From positions 32,657 through 96,656 of the forward strand of contig JAAEMX010000452.1 of NCBI GenBank assembly GCA_024225035.1: 64,000 nucleotides of DNA. Direction: 5' to 3'. The notes beneath the pieces were generated by a model. That model was not told the origin of the DNA, ran no database searches, and saw only the letters and a program-made list of their open reading frames with translations. Source of the DNA: Lentisphaerota bacterium. GTDB taxonomy: Bacteria > Verrucomicrobiota > Lentisphaeria > Victivallales > Victivallaceae. Made by a program: the position numbers and the translations under genes. This document shows positions 54,388 to 62,869 of this stretch, in pieces (position 1 is the stretch's first letter; every line of letters starts with the position of its first letter).

Positions 54388-55392
54388 ATGATGAAGTGTC
54401 TGTTTATATTTATTGCTGTCATTGTGTCTCCTTTTGTGTCCGTTTTTGGGCAAATTGCTTTAGGTAATAGCTGTCAGTTGGTTATTGCTGATGCAAAAAA
54501 AGGCAAGCAGCTTTTAACTGCAAATGATGCCTATTTGCAGCGTTTATCCGCCTTTGAGCGTTCGGCTCGTTTAAAGAGTCAAGGGCCAGTGTCGGCTGAT
54601 GAGTACAAGAATTATATCAATGATTCTGTGGAGGAATGGACGCCTGCTCAAAAGAAGCTTGTTTCTGATATATTTAAAAAATATAGTTCTAAAATCGCCA
54701 AGTATTCGCACTTGTTTCCCAAGACGATTTATTTAGTAAGAACCACAGGGGAGGAAGAATGTGATGCTACTGGATATACTAGAGGAAATACTCTAATCGT
54801 ATCTGACGAGATTTTTAATCGTGGCGAGAGAAATGTAGAGTTTCTTTTGATGCATGAGTTATTTCATGTGATTACCCGTGCTAACCCTGATATAAGAGAC
54901 AAGGCCTACGCTGTAATTGGTTTTAAGAAATGCAGTGAGCCGAAGCTGCCGGCAGCATTGGATAGGCGTCGTGTTACAAACCCTGACGCGATGTATAACG
55001 ATTATGCTATTAAAATATTGAAAAGCAAGAATCACTACTGGGTAGTTCCGATGCTATATATTAGTCATACTTATATTTCTCCGGAAGCTCAAGGGCGCCT
55101 TTTTGATTTTATAAATATGGTTTTTGTGGCTGTAGGAAAGGGTAATACTGAAAATCCTGAGGATAACAAGTGTCCGCCTTATGTAATGGGAATGGGAGAA
55201 ATATCCGGATTTTTTGAGCAGATAGGGCGAAATACTTACTATGTGATTCATCCTGAAGAAATTCTCGCAGATAATTTTGCGTTAATGCTTGTTGGGAGCA
55301 TTCCAGGGAAAAAGATTACAAACAGAAATATTCCCCGCCGGCTTTCCAGTGTAATGGTTAATTATCAACCGCACCAAAAGGTATTGAAATAA
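54388..55392 (+). CDS. Exported zinc metallopeptidase-like protein
   Basis: A 334-residue protein that I do not recognise as a named family. It has a signal peptide (MMKCLFIFIAVIVSPFVSVFG) and a zinc-binding HELFH motif (H156-E157-H160) in VEFLLMHELFHVIT, the usual HExxH helix of zincins. A candidate third ligand, Glu in HPEEILADNFALML, lies about 120 residues later, as in some gluzincins. It is probably a periplasmic peptidase. A second ATG three bases downstream is an equally good start. A strong terminator follows. Confidence 0.7.
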   Translation: MMKCLFIFIAVIVSPFVSVFGQIALGNSCQLVIADAKKGKQLLTANDAYLQRLSAFERSARLKSQGPVSADEYKNYINDSVEEWTPAQKKLVSDIFKKYSSKIAKYSHLFPKTIYLVRTTGEEECDATGYTRGNTLIVSDEIFNRGERNVEFLLMHELFHVITRANPDIRDKAYAVIGFKKCSEPKLPAALDRRRVTNPDAMYNDYAIKILKSKNHYWVVPMLYISHTYISPEAQGRLFDFINMVFVAVGKGNTENPEDNKCPPYVMGMGEISGFFEQIGRNTYYVIHPEEILADNFALMLVGSIPGKKITNRNIPRRLSSVMVNYQPHQKVLK

Positions 55393-55421
55393 ATTTTTTC
55401 AATGTGTGCAGTGTTAACTTT

Positions 55422-55457
55422 ACCCGTTTACGGTCAATAACCGCAAACGGGTTTTTT
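55422..55457 (+). terminator. Intrinsic terminator after the metallopeptidase gene
   Basis: Stem ACCCGTTTACGG / CCGCAAACGGGT (one mismatch) with a 7-base loop, followed by a run of T. Confidence 0.88.
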
Positions 55458-55485
55458 GTATGGGCATGGTTAGCCAATATTGCAT

Positions 55486-55779
55486 TTAGTCGTTGTTATC
55501 AACTTCCTTGGCAACAACATCAATGACATCTTGTGAGGCCGGAGTAGCTTTGGGGGCGGCTTGTGAAGCTGCCTGTTTTTTCCCTTTAGCCTGTCCATTG
55601 CGGAATTTACTGTATTGCTGTTTTGCCGATTGGAAAAAAGGTCTGTTTTTTCTATTAGGCAGAAGCATGTAAATAATTACAGCCAACAGCAGGAATGGCA
55701 GTAAAAAAACTGCTGCAGTCAACAGTAAAATGCCAACTAGCATAAATATTACTAATTTTATTGTGTTTTTGAAATCCAT
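55486..55779 (-). CDS. Small membrane protein of unknown function
   Basis: A 97-residue protein with one long or two short hydrophobic segments (about 8-42, LVIFMLVGILLLTAAVFLLP) followed by a basic, then Ala/Gln/Lys-rich cytoplasmic tail. I do not recognise the family. It lies 33 bp downstream of the trmL-like gene on the same strand and may be co-transcribed. Confidence 0.55.
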   Translation of the reverse strand: MDFKNTIKLVIFMLVGILLLTAAVFLLPFLLLAVIIYMLLPNRKNRPFFQSAKQQYSKFRNGQAKGKKQAASQAAPKATPASQDVIDVVAKEVDNND

Positions 55780-55812
55780 AATAATATATCTTCTTTATTA
55801 TTAACGGTTAAG

Positions 55813-56283
55813 CTAAGGGTTTTCGTTGCTGTATTCGCGACGCATGCCTTCAAAAAGCGTTATTGCAACGGAGTTTGCTAAATTAAAACTACGGTGAAAC
55901 TTACCCGTCATGGGTATAGTGTATATGCGGTCAGCATAATTCTCATAAAAGTTTTCAGGAAGGCCGCTTCCTTCGCTGCCGAAAACGAGAAAGCAGTTGT
56001 CTTCAAATGGACAATCCCAGAAAACTTTTTTGCCTTTTGTGCTCAAAAAATAAAGAACAGCATCAGCGTTCCTGTTTAAAAAGTCCTGCCAGTCCTTATA
56101 TATTGTCAGATCCAAATGACTCCAGTAGTCCAGCCCTGAGCGTTTGACATATTTGTCATCCAGCGAATAGCCCAGAGGCTCGATTAAATGCAGTTTGGTG
56201 TCGGTGGACACACAAAGCCGTCCGATATTGCCCGTATTCTGAGGAATTTCCGGGTTGAATAATACTATATTATATTTACTCAT
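55813..56283 (-). CDS. trmL: tRNA (cytidine/uridine-34-2'-O)-methyltransferase TrmL
   Basis: A 156-residue SPOUT-class methyltransferase that modifies the wobble position of leucine tRNAs. Knot-fold signatures are present: VLFNPEIPQNTGNIGRLC, LIEPLGYSLDDKYVKRSGLDYW, FGSEGSGLP and MTGKFHRSFNLANSVAI (usual 'R-SLNLSNAV', here with Phe), the SAM-binding knot. Confidence 0.94.
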   Translation of the reverse strand: MSKYNIVLFNPEIPQNTGNIGRLCVSTDTKLHLIEPLGYSLDDKYVKRSGLDYWSHLDLTIYKDWQDFLNRNADAVLYFLSTKGKKVFWDCPFEDNCFLVFGSEGSGLPENFYENYADRIYTIPMTGKFHRSFNLANSVAITLFEGMRREYSNENP

Positions 56284-56526
56284 TATTTAATAGATAATAC
56301 CTGTCAATTCTTTTGAGTTCAGTAAGATTATAATTAAGCCCTGTCATGCCGTCATTGCAAATTGTAATCTTTACTATTCTCTTATTTTGCATATTTTTTA
56401 TAAAATAATGAAAGTCGTTTATTAAAAACTTGTTCGGTATTATGAAAAAAAGTCATGAGATATTTGTATTGCCTATGATGTGTGTTAAATTAATGGTCTT
56501 GTATTGAAAATACAGGAGGAATACAA

Positions 56527-56940
56527 TTGAAAAACCTTTTTAAAATAAAGAGTGGGCTACTGTGCCTGTGTGCCGCATTAACTATTCTTCTGAGTGGCGG
56601 CTGTGATATTGATAATAATCATTTGACTCTTAAAGATTTTGCGGACCACCTGAAAAAAAGTGGTGTCAACGTCGAGCAGGTTCAGCCTATAGAAGCTGAC
56701 GTTATTAAAGCTCAAAAAGCTATTGCTGTAAAAATAGCTGGTTCGGAAATTGGCGTATATAAGTTTAATATAGATTTCAAAAATCAGGCTAAACGCCTTA
56801 AGCGCATACATGGAAACGGATATGTTTACATGTTAGGGCTTAAATTTCCTGTGGTAGTGAAAGGCACTTTTGTCTTAGTGAATGTGCATAAGAATCCTGA
56901 AAAACACAAGATTCTAAAGGCTCTGAAGACATTCAAGTGA
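56527..56940 (+). CDS. Small exported protein, possible lipoprotein
   Basis: A 137-residue protein that I do not recognise. It starts with TTG, supported by an AGGAGG site 7 bases upstream. The signal peptide (MKNLFKIKSGLLCLCAALTILLSGGC) ends in SGGC, close to but not an ideal lipobox. The mature part is short, basic and without known motifs (LKDFADHLKKSGVNVEQVQ). Located upstream of ppdK on the same strand but separated from it by a small hairpin. Confidence 0.6.
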   Translation: MKNLFKIKSGLLCLCAALTILLSGGCDIDNNHLTLKDFADHLKKSGVNVEQVQPIEADVIKAQKAIAVKIAGSEIGVYKFNIDFKNQAKRLKRIHGNGYVYMLGLKFPVVVKGTFVLVNVHKNPEKHKILKALKTFK

Positions 56941-56960
56941 TCGTTTAGATAAGTAAATGC

Positions 56961-56978
56961 CCCGGTGGTGAGACCGGG
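56961..56978 (+). other. Small GC-rich hairpin upstream of ppdK
   Basis: CCCGGT / ACCGGG stem with a 6-base loop lies between the lipoprotein-like gene and ppdK. It has no T tract; it may end the upstream transcript or stabilise the ppdK leader. Confidence 0.5.
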
Positions 56979-57026
56979 AATTAAAATCTTGTAAATTAAA
57001 ATTAAGAAAGGGAAGGAAAGACGACA

Positions 57027-59837
57027 ATGGCATGTAATTGTAATTGTGACTGCTCAAAATACGTCTATTTCTTCGGTGGAGGCAAATCTGAAGGTGATGC
57101 CTCTATGAAACAGATTCTTGGTGGTAAAGGCGCTAACTTGGCCGATATGGCTGATCTTGGATTGCCAGTACCTCCTGGATTTACTGTAACTACTGAAGCT
57201 TGTGCAGAATACGGCAAATTAGGTCGTAAAAAATTATTCGGAAAAATCGACTCTCAAGTCGAAAAAGCGCTGAAAACCCTCGAAAAAGTTACTGGCAAAA
57301 CTTTCGGCTCCGGCCCTAATCCGTTGCTGGTTTCTGTTCGTTCCGGCGCCGCTGTTTCAATGCCCGGTATGATGGACACTGTATTGAACCTCGGTCTTAA
57401 TCCTGAAACTGTTGAAGCCATGATCAAACTGACTGGCAACGAACGTTTCGTTATGGATTCTTACCGTCGCTTCATCCAGATGTTCGGTAATGTTGTACTT
57501 GGTATCGAACACCACAGTTTTGAACATGCTTTGGATTTTGTAAAGAAATCTAAGGGTGTTGAACTTGATACAGACTTGACAACTGACTGCCTCAAAGAGG
57601 TTATTGAAAAATACATGGCAGTTGTTAGAGCCGAAACTGGCGAAGAATTCCCAACTGATCCTAAACAGCAGCTGTGGCGTGGTATTCAGGCTGTTTTTGA
57701 CTCATGGGATAACCCACGCGCTAATCGTTACCGCGAAATCAATGAAATCCGCGGACTGCTGGGTACTGCTGTAAATGTCCAGACTATGGTATTCGGTAAC
57801 TCTGGAGACAACAGTGCTACTGGTGTTGCCTTTACTCGTGACCCATCTACTGGCGCTAACAAATACTTCTACGGCGAATTTCTGATCAATGCTCAGGGTG
57901 AAGACGTTGTTGCTGGTATCCGTACTCCGCAGCAGATCACTCTGGCTGGATCTAAGGAATGGGCTGCATCTGCTGGCGTTAGTGAAGAAGACCGCGCTGC
58001 AAATTACCCTTCTCTTGAAGAAGCTATGCCGAGGTGCTTCAAAGAGCTTGACGATATTCGCGTCAGACTTGAAGAACATTATAAAGATATGCAGGACCTT
58101 GAGTTCACTATTGAACATGGCACTCTTTACATGCTGCAGACTCGTAACGGTAAACGTACTGCTGCCGCTGCTGTAAAAATCGCTATGGACTTGGCTGACG
58201 AAGGTCTTATTAATGAAGAAACTGCTGTAATGCGTGTTGAGCCACAACAGCTCGACCAACTTCTGCATCCTGTATTCGTTAAAGAAGCTGAAGAAGCTGC
58301 TGAAAAAATGACTGTCGGTCTTCCTGCATCACCTGGTGCTGCTTACGGACAGGTTGTTTTCACTGCTGAAGAAGCTGAAGAATGGGTTGAGCAGGGCAAG
58401 CGTGTTATTCTTTGCCGTATTGAAACTAGTCCTGAAGACATTGGCGGCATGCATGTTGCTAATGGTATCCTCACTTCACGTGGCGGAATGACTTCTCACG
58501 CAGCTGTTGTTGCCCGCGGTATGGGTACTTGCTGTGTTGCTGGTTGCGGCGATGTTGTAATAGACTATGCTGGAAAGAAATTCTCCGTTAATGGCACTGT
58601 CATTAAAGAAGGTGACTGGATTTCCTTGAATGGTTCAACTGGTGCCGTTTATGTCGGTCAGATTGAATCTGTTGAGCCTGCTCTGACTGGTCCTTTTGGT
58701 CACATCATGGAGCTGGCTGACAAGTACCGTAAACTTGGTGTTCGCGCCAACTCTGATACTCCGCATGACACTGACGTAGCTGTCAAGTTCGGTGCTGAAG
58801 GTATCGGTCTTTGCCGTACTGAGCACATGTTCTTTGAAGGCGACAGAATTGTTTCTTTCCGCCGCCTGATTCTGGTTGCTGAAACTGTCAAAAAACTCAA
58901 AGACTCCTTGAATGTTAAGACCCTTGAAGAAGTCAAGAAAGCTTGTAAAGACGAAGCTGGCCTAAAGGCTGTTGCTCAGTATGAGCAGGCTCTGTCTGAG
59001 CTTCTCCCGACGCAACGTGCTGACTTTGTCGGCATTTTCAAGGCTCTTGAAGGACGTCCTTGTACCGTTCGTCTGCTGGATCCACCATTGCACGAATTCC
59101 TGCCGCATGACCCGAAAGGTCAGGCTGAAATGGCTGAACAGATGGGCGTTAGTCCTAAGGCTGTTGCTGAACTGGTTCACAGTTTGCATGAATTCAACCC
59201 GATGCTCGGACATCGTGGATGCCGTCTAGGTATGTCTTATCCGGAAGTAACTGAAATGCAAGCTCGCGCAATCTGTGAAGCTGCATGTGAAGTTGAAGGC
59301 TCTAAGCCTGAAATTATGGTTCCTCTCGTTGGTAATGTTGTTGAACTTTCTATTCAGAAAGAAATCATCACCACTACTATTGCTAAGATTGAGGAAGAAA
59401 AGGGCGTCAAGTTGAACGTTCTTATCGGTACTATGATTGAAGTACCACGTGCTGCGGTAACAGCAGACCAGATTGCTGAAGAAGCTCAGTTCTTCTCATT
59501 CGGTACCAATGACCTTACTCAGATGGGTTGCGGATTCTCCCGTGACGATGCTGGTAAGTTCCTCGGTGACTATGTAAGAGCTGGCGTTTATGAATTCGAT
59601 CCTTTCCAGGTTCTCGACCGCACTGGCGTTGGCGAACTGGTTAAGATTGCTGTTGAAAAAGGTCGCAATACTCGTCCTGATATCAAGCTTGGTATCTGTG
59701 GTGAGCATGGTGGCGAACCTCGTTCAGTAGAATTCTGCCATAATATTGGCCTGAACTATGTTTCATGTAGCCCATTCCGAGTTCCAATTGCTCGACTGGC
59801 TGCTGCTCAGGCTGCTATCAAAGGAAAACGTGGCTGA
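57027..59837 (+). CDS. ppdK: Pyruvate, phosphate dikinase
   Basis: A 936-residue enzyme that interconverts pyruvate, ATP and phosphate with phosphoenolpyruvate, AMP and pyrophosphate, central to PPi-linked glycolysis or gluconeogenesis. The nucleotide-binding domain starts at KYVYFFGGGKSEGDASMKQILGGKGANLADMA; the swivelling phosphohistidine is H491 in GGMTSHAAVVARGMG; the PEP-binding TIM barrel carries GTNDLTQM and an LGICGEHGG end. Codon use is biased toward a few codons, as expected for a highly expressed gene. Unusually, the N-terminus has an added CNCNCDC stretch before the conserved KYVYFF start. A GGAAGG site precedes the ATG. A strong terminator follows. Confidence 0.97.
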   Translation: MACNCNCDCSKYVYFFGGGKSEGDASMKQILGGKGANLADMADLGLPVPPGFTVTTEACAEYGKLGRKKLFGKIDSQVEKALKTLEKVTGKTFGSGPNPLLVSVRSGAAVSMPGMMDTVLNLGLNPETVEAMIKLTGNERFVMDSYRRFIQMFGNVVLGIEHHSFEHALDFVKKSKGVELDTDLTTDCLKEVIEKYMAVVRAETGEEFPTDPKQQLWRGIQAVFDSWDNPRANRYREINEIRGLLGTAVNVQTMVFGNSGDNSATGVAFTRDPSTGANKYFYGEFLINAQGEDVVAGIRTPQQITLAGSKEWAASAGVSEEDRAANYPSLEEAMPRCFKELDDIRVRLEEHYKDMQDLEFTIEHGTLYMLQTRNGKRTAAAAVKIAMDLADEGLINEETAVMRVEPQQLDQLLHPVFVKEAEEAAEKMTVGLPASPGAAYGQVVFTAEEAEEWVEQGKRVILCRIETSPEDIGGMHVANGILTSRGGMTSHAAVVARGMGTCCVAGCGDVVIDYAGKKFSVNGTVIKEGDWISLNGSTGAVYVGQIESVEPALTGPFGHIMELADKYRKLGVRANSDTPHDTDVAVKFGAEGIGLCRTEHMFFEGDRIVSFRRLILVAETVKKLKDSLNVKTLEEVKKACKDEAGLKAVAQYEQALSELLPTQRADFVGIFKALEGRPCTVRLLDPPLHEFLPHDPKGQAEMAEQMGVSPKAVAELVHSLHEFNPMLGHRGCRLGMSYPEVTEMQARAICEAACEVEGSKPEIMVPLVGNVVELSIQKEIITTTIAKIEEEKGVKLNVLIGTMIEVPRAAVTADQIAEEAQFFSFGTNDLTQMGCGFSRDDAGKFLGDYVRAGVYEFDPFQVLDRTGVGELVKIAVEKGRNTRPDIKLGICGEHGGEPRSVEFCHNIGLNYVSCSPFRVPIARLAAAQAAIKGKRG

Positions 59838-59865
59838 TTAAACGGCTGAATTTTCTTGATAATTC

Positions 59866-59897
59866 AAGCGCTCCGTTTCTGCGGAGCGCTTTTTTTG
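59866..59897 (+). terminator. Intrinsic terminator of ppdK
   Basis: Perfect 10-bp stem AAGCGCTCCG / CGGAGCGCTT with a 6-base loop, followed by seven T in a row. Confidence 0.95.
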
Positions 59898-60432
59898 TAT
59901 TTATAATTAATGTTATGTTTTATAGTATATTATTTATAAATACTGGAAGTTAAAATTAAAATAAATAACTTTGTAATATAACTTAAAAAGCTAAATAATA
60001 TTAGTTTTGTCGAGATGTTTTTATTTTGACAATTAAGTTATTGATAAATTTGATAACACTTTAAAATATTGTTGCTAGTGTTCATTTGATTGGTTTTATC
60101 ATGATTGCTGAATTTATGAATTCTTTTAATAATAATCCATTGTGACTTTTGAGGGGTAAGCTTTTGTGAATTTGTTTAGGTGCCTGTAGAGCATTATATT
60201 TGGCTGTCAATAACAACAATAATGGATTAATTTTTATTTGATAAAATACTAAATATATGTGATTGTGGTAATAGTAATACAGTAAAATCATAGTAATTGG
60301 TTTTAATTAGTTGAAAAAAGTTTTTTTGTGGTATAAATTAAATGTTAACTATACGTTCCGTATATCTAAGTACGCTCGGTGCTATATACAGGATCAAACG
60401 CATATTCACTTTCAAAGCAAAGGGAAATTATA
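59898..60432. other. AT-rich intergenic region upstream of the small protein gene
   Basis: More than 500 bp without a supported gene; the six-frame reading gives only spurious frames. A plausible promoter, TTGAAA (60311-60316) and TATAAA (60332-60337) with a 15-bp gap, and a palindrome TATACG-TTC-CGTATA (60350-60364) lie just upstream of the small protein gene at 60433. I see no RNA gene. Confidence 0.4.
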
Positions 60433-60699
60433 ATGGACAAAAAGCAAACAGAAATCTTCGCAGACGGTATTGGTCAAATTCACTTCGCAGGCGGCATGGT
60501 CCGTTTTGACTTTGTAACTTTGCAGCCGGACCCAGAAGGTAAAAATGACCCAGAGCCAATTTGCAATGAGCGCATTATTATGCCTCCGCAGGGCTTCCTG
60601 AATGCTTATAATTCTATGCAGAACTTGATTGACAAATTGCTCGAAGCAGGCGTTCTCCAGCGCACTGAAAATGGTACAGCTGCAAGCGAGCAAAAATAA
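60433..60699 (+). CDS. Small acidic protein, unknown (DUF3467-like outline)
   Basis: An 88-residue cytoplasmic protein. The start at 60433 is chosen because AGGGAA lies 8 bases before it. The outline resembles DUF3467-type proteins: a beta-rich N-terminus with Phe and Asp (GGMVRFDFVTLQPDP), then a RIIMPPQGFLNAYNSMQNLIDKLLEAG stretch like the 'RI-MSP-HAKxLLxxLxxNL' end of that family. This is a resemblance only. A palindrome and a promoter-like sequence lie upstream. It is the last chromosomal gene before the mobile element. Confidence 0.55.
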   Translation: MDKKQTEIFADGIGQIHFAGGMVRFDFVTLQPDPEGKNDPEPICNERIIMPPQGFLNAYNSMQNLIDKLLEAGVLQRTENGTAASEQK

Positions 60700-60726
60700 C
60701 CTGATTCTTTTTGTTGTTTGACATAA

Positions 60727-60750
60727 AAGGACACCATTAAAAGTGTCCTT
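60727..60750 (+). other. Hairpin after the small protein gene
   Basis: AAGGACAC / GTGTCCTT stem with an 8-base loop. On the plus strand no T tract follows; on the minus strand the tail is only weakly T-rich. Probable transcript end, not a strong terminator. Confidence 0.45.
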
Positions 60751-60807
60751 CAAAAATCTTGATTTGGGTTATTCTTTAGTCATTAACCACAAAACACGGG
60801 GGACGGT

Positions 60808-60888
60808 ATGCCAAATGCATTCCGGTTGATGACCGCATTGGCGGCTATTTACGTTTTGGCCGGATGCCACATTGTGTTGACTTTGTAA
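60808..60888 (+). CDS. Very short lipoprotein-signal-like ORF (26 aa)
   Basis: An ATG at 60808 with a strong GGGGGACGGT site opens a 26-codon frame whose product reads like a lipoprotein signal and little else: hydrophobic stretch LMTALAAIYVLAGC followed by HIVLTL and a stop. The lipobox LAGC is perfect. It could be a real mini-lipoprotein, a remnant of a longer gene, or chance. It lies just before the integrase. Confidence 0.35.
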   Translation: MPNAFRLMTALAAIYVLAGCHIVLTL

Positions 60889-60932
60889 ACTACTCTATTA
60901 TATTATATTTGAACTTGATACAGTATTTTCTG

Positions 60933-60948
60933 TTGTTGCTGTATGTAG
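60933..60948 (+). repeat. Left copy of a 16-bp inverted repeat
   Basis: TTGTTGCTGTATGTAG is the exact reverse complement of 63980-63995. It lies 55 bp before the integrase start, at the probable left edge of the mobile element. Confidence 0.6.
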
Positions 60949-61003
60949 CTAAATGTTGCTATAAATCGCCCTGTGAGGTAAGATAAAGGTAAGATCAAAT
61001 ATT

Positions 61004-62309
61004 ATGGAAAAGATTAAATTTACTAAAAGCAGTCTTGAGAAATTATCTGCTCCAAGCAAAAAAAACTACATATCAAGATGTAGACACAAGGTATTTGCAT
61101 TTCGTTATTACTCCTAAAGATACTCGCACCTATTATTATATAAGAAAAGTAAAAGGACGCCCCAAATATATAAAAATAGCCAACTACGGTGATGTGTCGA
61201 TAAAAGCAGCACAAGAAAGAGTATCTCAAATTAATACGGATGTTATGTACGGTGTTGATACCAAACAAAAAGAAAAAGAAAATATTACTCTGGAAGAAGC
61301 CTTTGAGTACTGGTTGAGTAATAGAGAAAAAATAAAAGGGTGGCATCGTGATATCTTGTCTTGTAAAAGGCGTTTTTGTGAATGTGTCCCAACCGTAATA
61401 AAGCGCAAAAAAATTATTGATTTAAAAAGAAGTGAAGTGAGAAAGCTACATTCTAAGGTTTGTGATGATGTTGGATTACATTCAGCTAATAGGTTATTGC
61501 AGAGCATAAGAGCATCAATAAATTTACTAATTAAACATGACTATAATATCCCTCAAAACCCTGCTGCTAAAGTTGATCTTTTTCAAGAGAAGAGTAGGGA
61601 GCGCTTTATCAAGGAAGATGAAGTAGAGCGTTTTTTTGCTGAATTAATTAAATCTGATAGTGAAGATTTTAAGGATTTTGTGCTGATTGCTCTTTTTACT
61701 TCAAAGCGCAAAAATAATGTTTTGGCTGCTGAGTGGTCAGAGATTGACTTCAAAAATAAGCTTTGGACTATTCCGCGCGAGAAAACTAAAAATAGAGAAA
61801 GTGATGTAACTGTTCTTGATGATATTGTGCTAGATGTCTTTATCCGCCGAAAAAAAGACCAACAGAAAAAAAGTATTGAAACAAACTGGGTATTTTATTC
61901 GAAAAATAATAAAAGTGGCCATTATACAGACCCGTGGTATACTTGGCGAGCTCTTCTCAAGCGTGCCAACATAAAAGACCTACGTATTCATGACTTACGC
62001 CGTACTCTTGCAAGCTGGATGGCAAATCAGAATGTCAGCCTGCACATGATTGCCAGCGTGCTCGGACAGAAATCTACAGGCGTTACACCTACTTATGCCC
62101 GCTTAAGTGTTGACCCTAAACGCAAGGCAGTGAGTAATGCCGTTGCCGAGATTCTTAAAGTGGGTAAGCTTAAACTTGGTGAAAACGGCTTGGAATCTGA
62201 TAATGTGCGCAAGAGGGTGCAGGTCATAGCTGAAAAGCTTTTAGAGAATCCGGAGTTGGTTGAGAACATTGAAAATGCTCTTGTTAAATTGCTAGCTCGC
62301 CATTCTTAG
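61004..62309 (+). CDS. Tyrosine recombinase/integrase, frame disrupted at an A8 run
   Basis: A P4-type integrase of the mobile element. The true N-terminus appears to be MEKIKFTKSSLEKL from ATG 61004, the normal 'KxTKxxLExL' start. The frame then needs one base removed from an A8 run (61058-61065) to continue into KKTTYQDVDTRYLHFVITP and the rest; the visible downstream frame can only start at TTG 61035, which has no ribosome site. Catalytic residues are R (in FTSKRKNNVLAAEWSEID), H-x-x-R (LRIHDLRRTLASW) and Tyr (TPTYARL). The second conserved His of the box is Gln (LGQKST). It overlaps the repressor gene by 4 bp at the end. Confidence 0.85.
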
Positions 62310-62650
62310 TTTTTATGTTCTTCAATTTCTGCCAAGAGTCTGAACAATTTTGCGCGATTTTCTGGTAGACTTAAGTAATTCATGACATCTTGTGCATTCT
62401 TATCAGTAAGAGGCCAATTGTCAATATTAATCCTTTCTTTGCCAATATTGACTTTTTTATATGGTTTACTAATGTATTCTTTAATAGCGCCTCTATGCCT
62501 TTTGGCTATTCCTCGTTCTCCAGATATCCATCTGCAAATAGTAGTTCCAGATATTTTGAGATCATCTGCAACCTGTTGTTGTGTAATATTATTTTCATCT
62601 ATGAATTTTTTAAGCTGCGATATTAGCTTAATTTTGTAATCGCTTTCCAT
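62306..62650 (-). CDS. HTH (XRE-like) repressor of the mobile element
   Basis: A 114-residue protein with an N-terminal XRE-type helix-turn-helix (about 8-55; NITQQQVADDLKISGTTICRWISGERG). The C-terminal half is basic, then helical, with no clear domain. It is divergent from the small-gene operon and faces a nested palindrome at 62747-62783 that contains the facing promoter, so it is the likely repressor of that operon, as in phage-type lysogeny modules. Confidence 0.8.
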   Translation of the reverse strand: MESDYKIKLISQLKKFIDENNITQQQVADDLKISGTTICRWISGERGIAKRHRGAIKEYISKPYKKVNIGKERINIDNWPLTDKNAQDVMNYLSLPENRAKLFRLLAEIEEHKN

Positions 62651-62746
62651 ATGTACCCTTTTTTGCCGTTCCCATATAATATTAATTTACTTCAACTTAT
62701 CTGATTGTATTAGTACATAATAAATAAAATTTATAAAATAATAGCA

Positions 62747-62793
62747 ATATGTCAAATAATGTCATTGACATATTTTGACATATCATGTATAAT
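62747..62793 (+). promoter_or_regulatory. Nested operator with perfect-consensus sigma70 promoter
   Basis: A 37-bp dyad centred on 62765 contains two nested TGTCA/TGACA pairs (outer 62750-62754 and 62776-62780, inner 62760-62764 and 62766-62770). The -35 box TTGACA (62765-62770) and -10 TATAAT (62788-62793) match consensus exactly with a 17-bp gap. A leftward promoter for the repressor is also possible in the same dyad (ATGACA, 16 bp, TATTAT on the minus strand). Confidence 0.75.
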
Positions 62794-62807
62794 GTACTTA
62801 GAGGAAC

Positions 62808-62822
62808 ATGAGTAAAGGTTAA
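62808..62822 (+). other. Four-codon ORF in the leader
   Basis: ATG AGT AAA GGT TAA follows an AGAGGAA site just downstream of the promoter. It may be a leader peptide or a chance match. Confidence 0.25.
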
Positions 62823-62845
62823 AAGCTTAACAGCTTAACAGGAGG

Positions 62846-62861
62846 CTGAGCCAAGGCTCAG
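62846..62861 (+). other. Hairpin in the leader of the small-gene operon
   Basis: CTGAGCC-AA-GGCTCAG, a perfect 7-bp stem with a 2-base loop between AGGAGG and the 58-residue ORF. Two copies of AGCTTAAC stand just upstream. Confidence 0.6.
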
Positions 62862-62869
62862 AAAAGAAA

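Noticed and set aside
57702..58268. 188-codon antisense frame within ppdK
   Set aside because: The codon bias of the highly expressed ppdK leaves stops rare on the other strand. The product has no family resemblance.
60727..60750. Intrinsic terminator
   Set aside because: The stem is good but there is no T run after it on the plus strand; recorded only as a hairpin.
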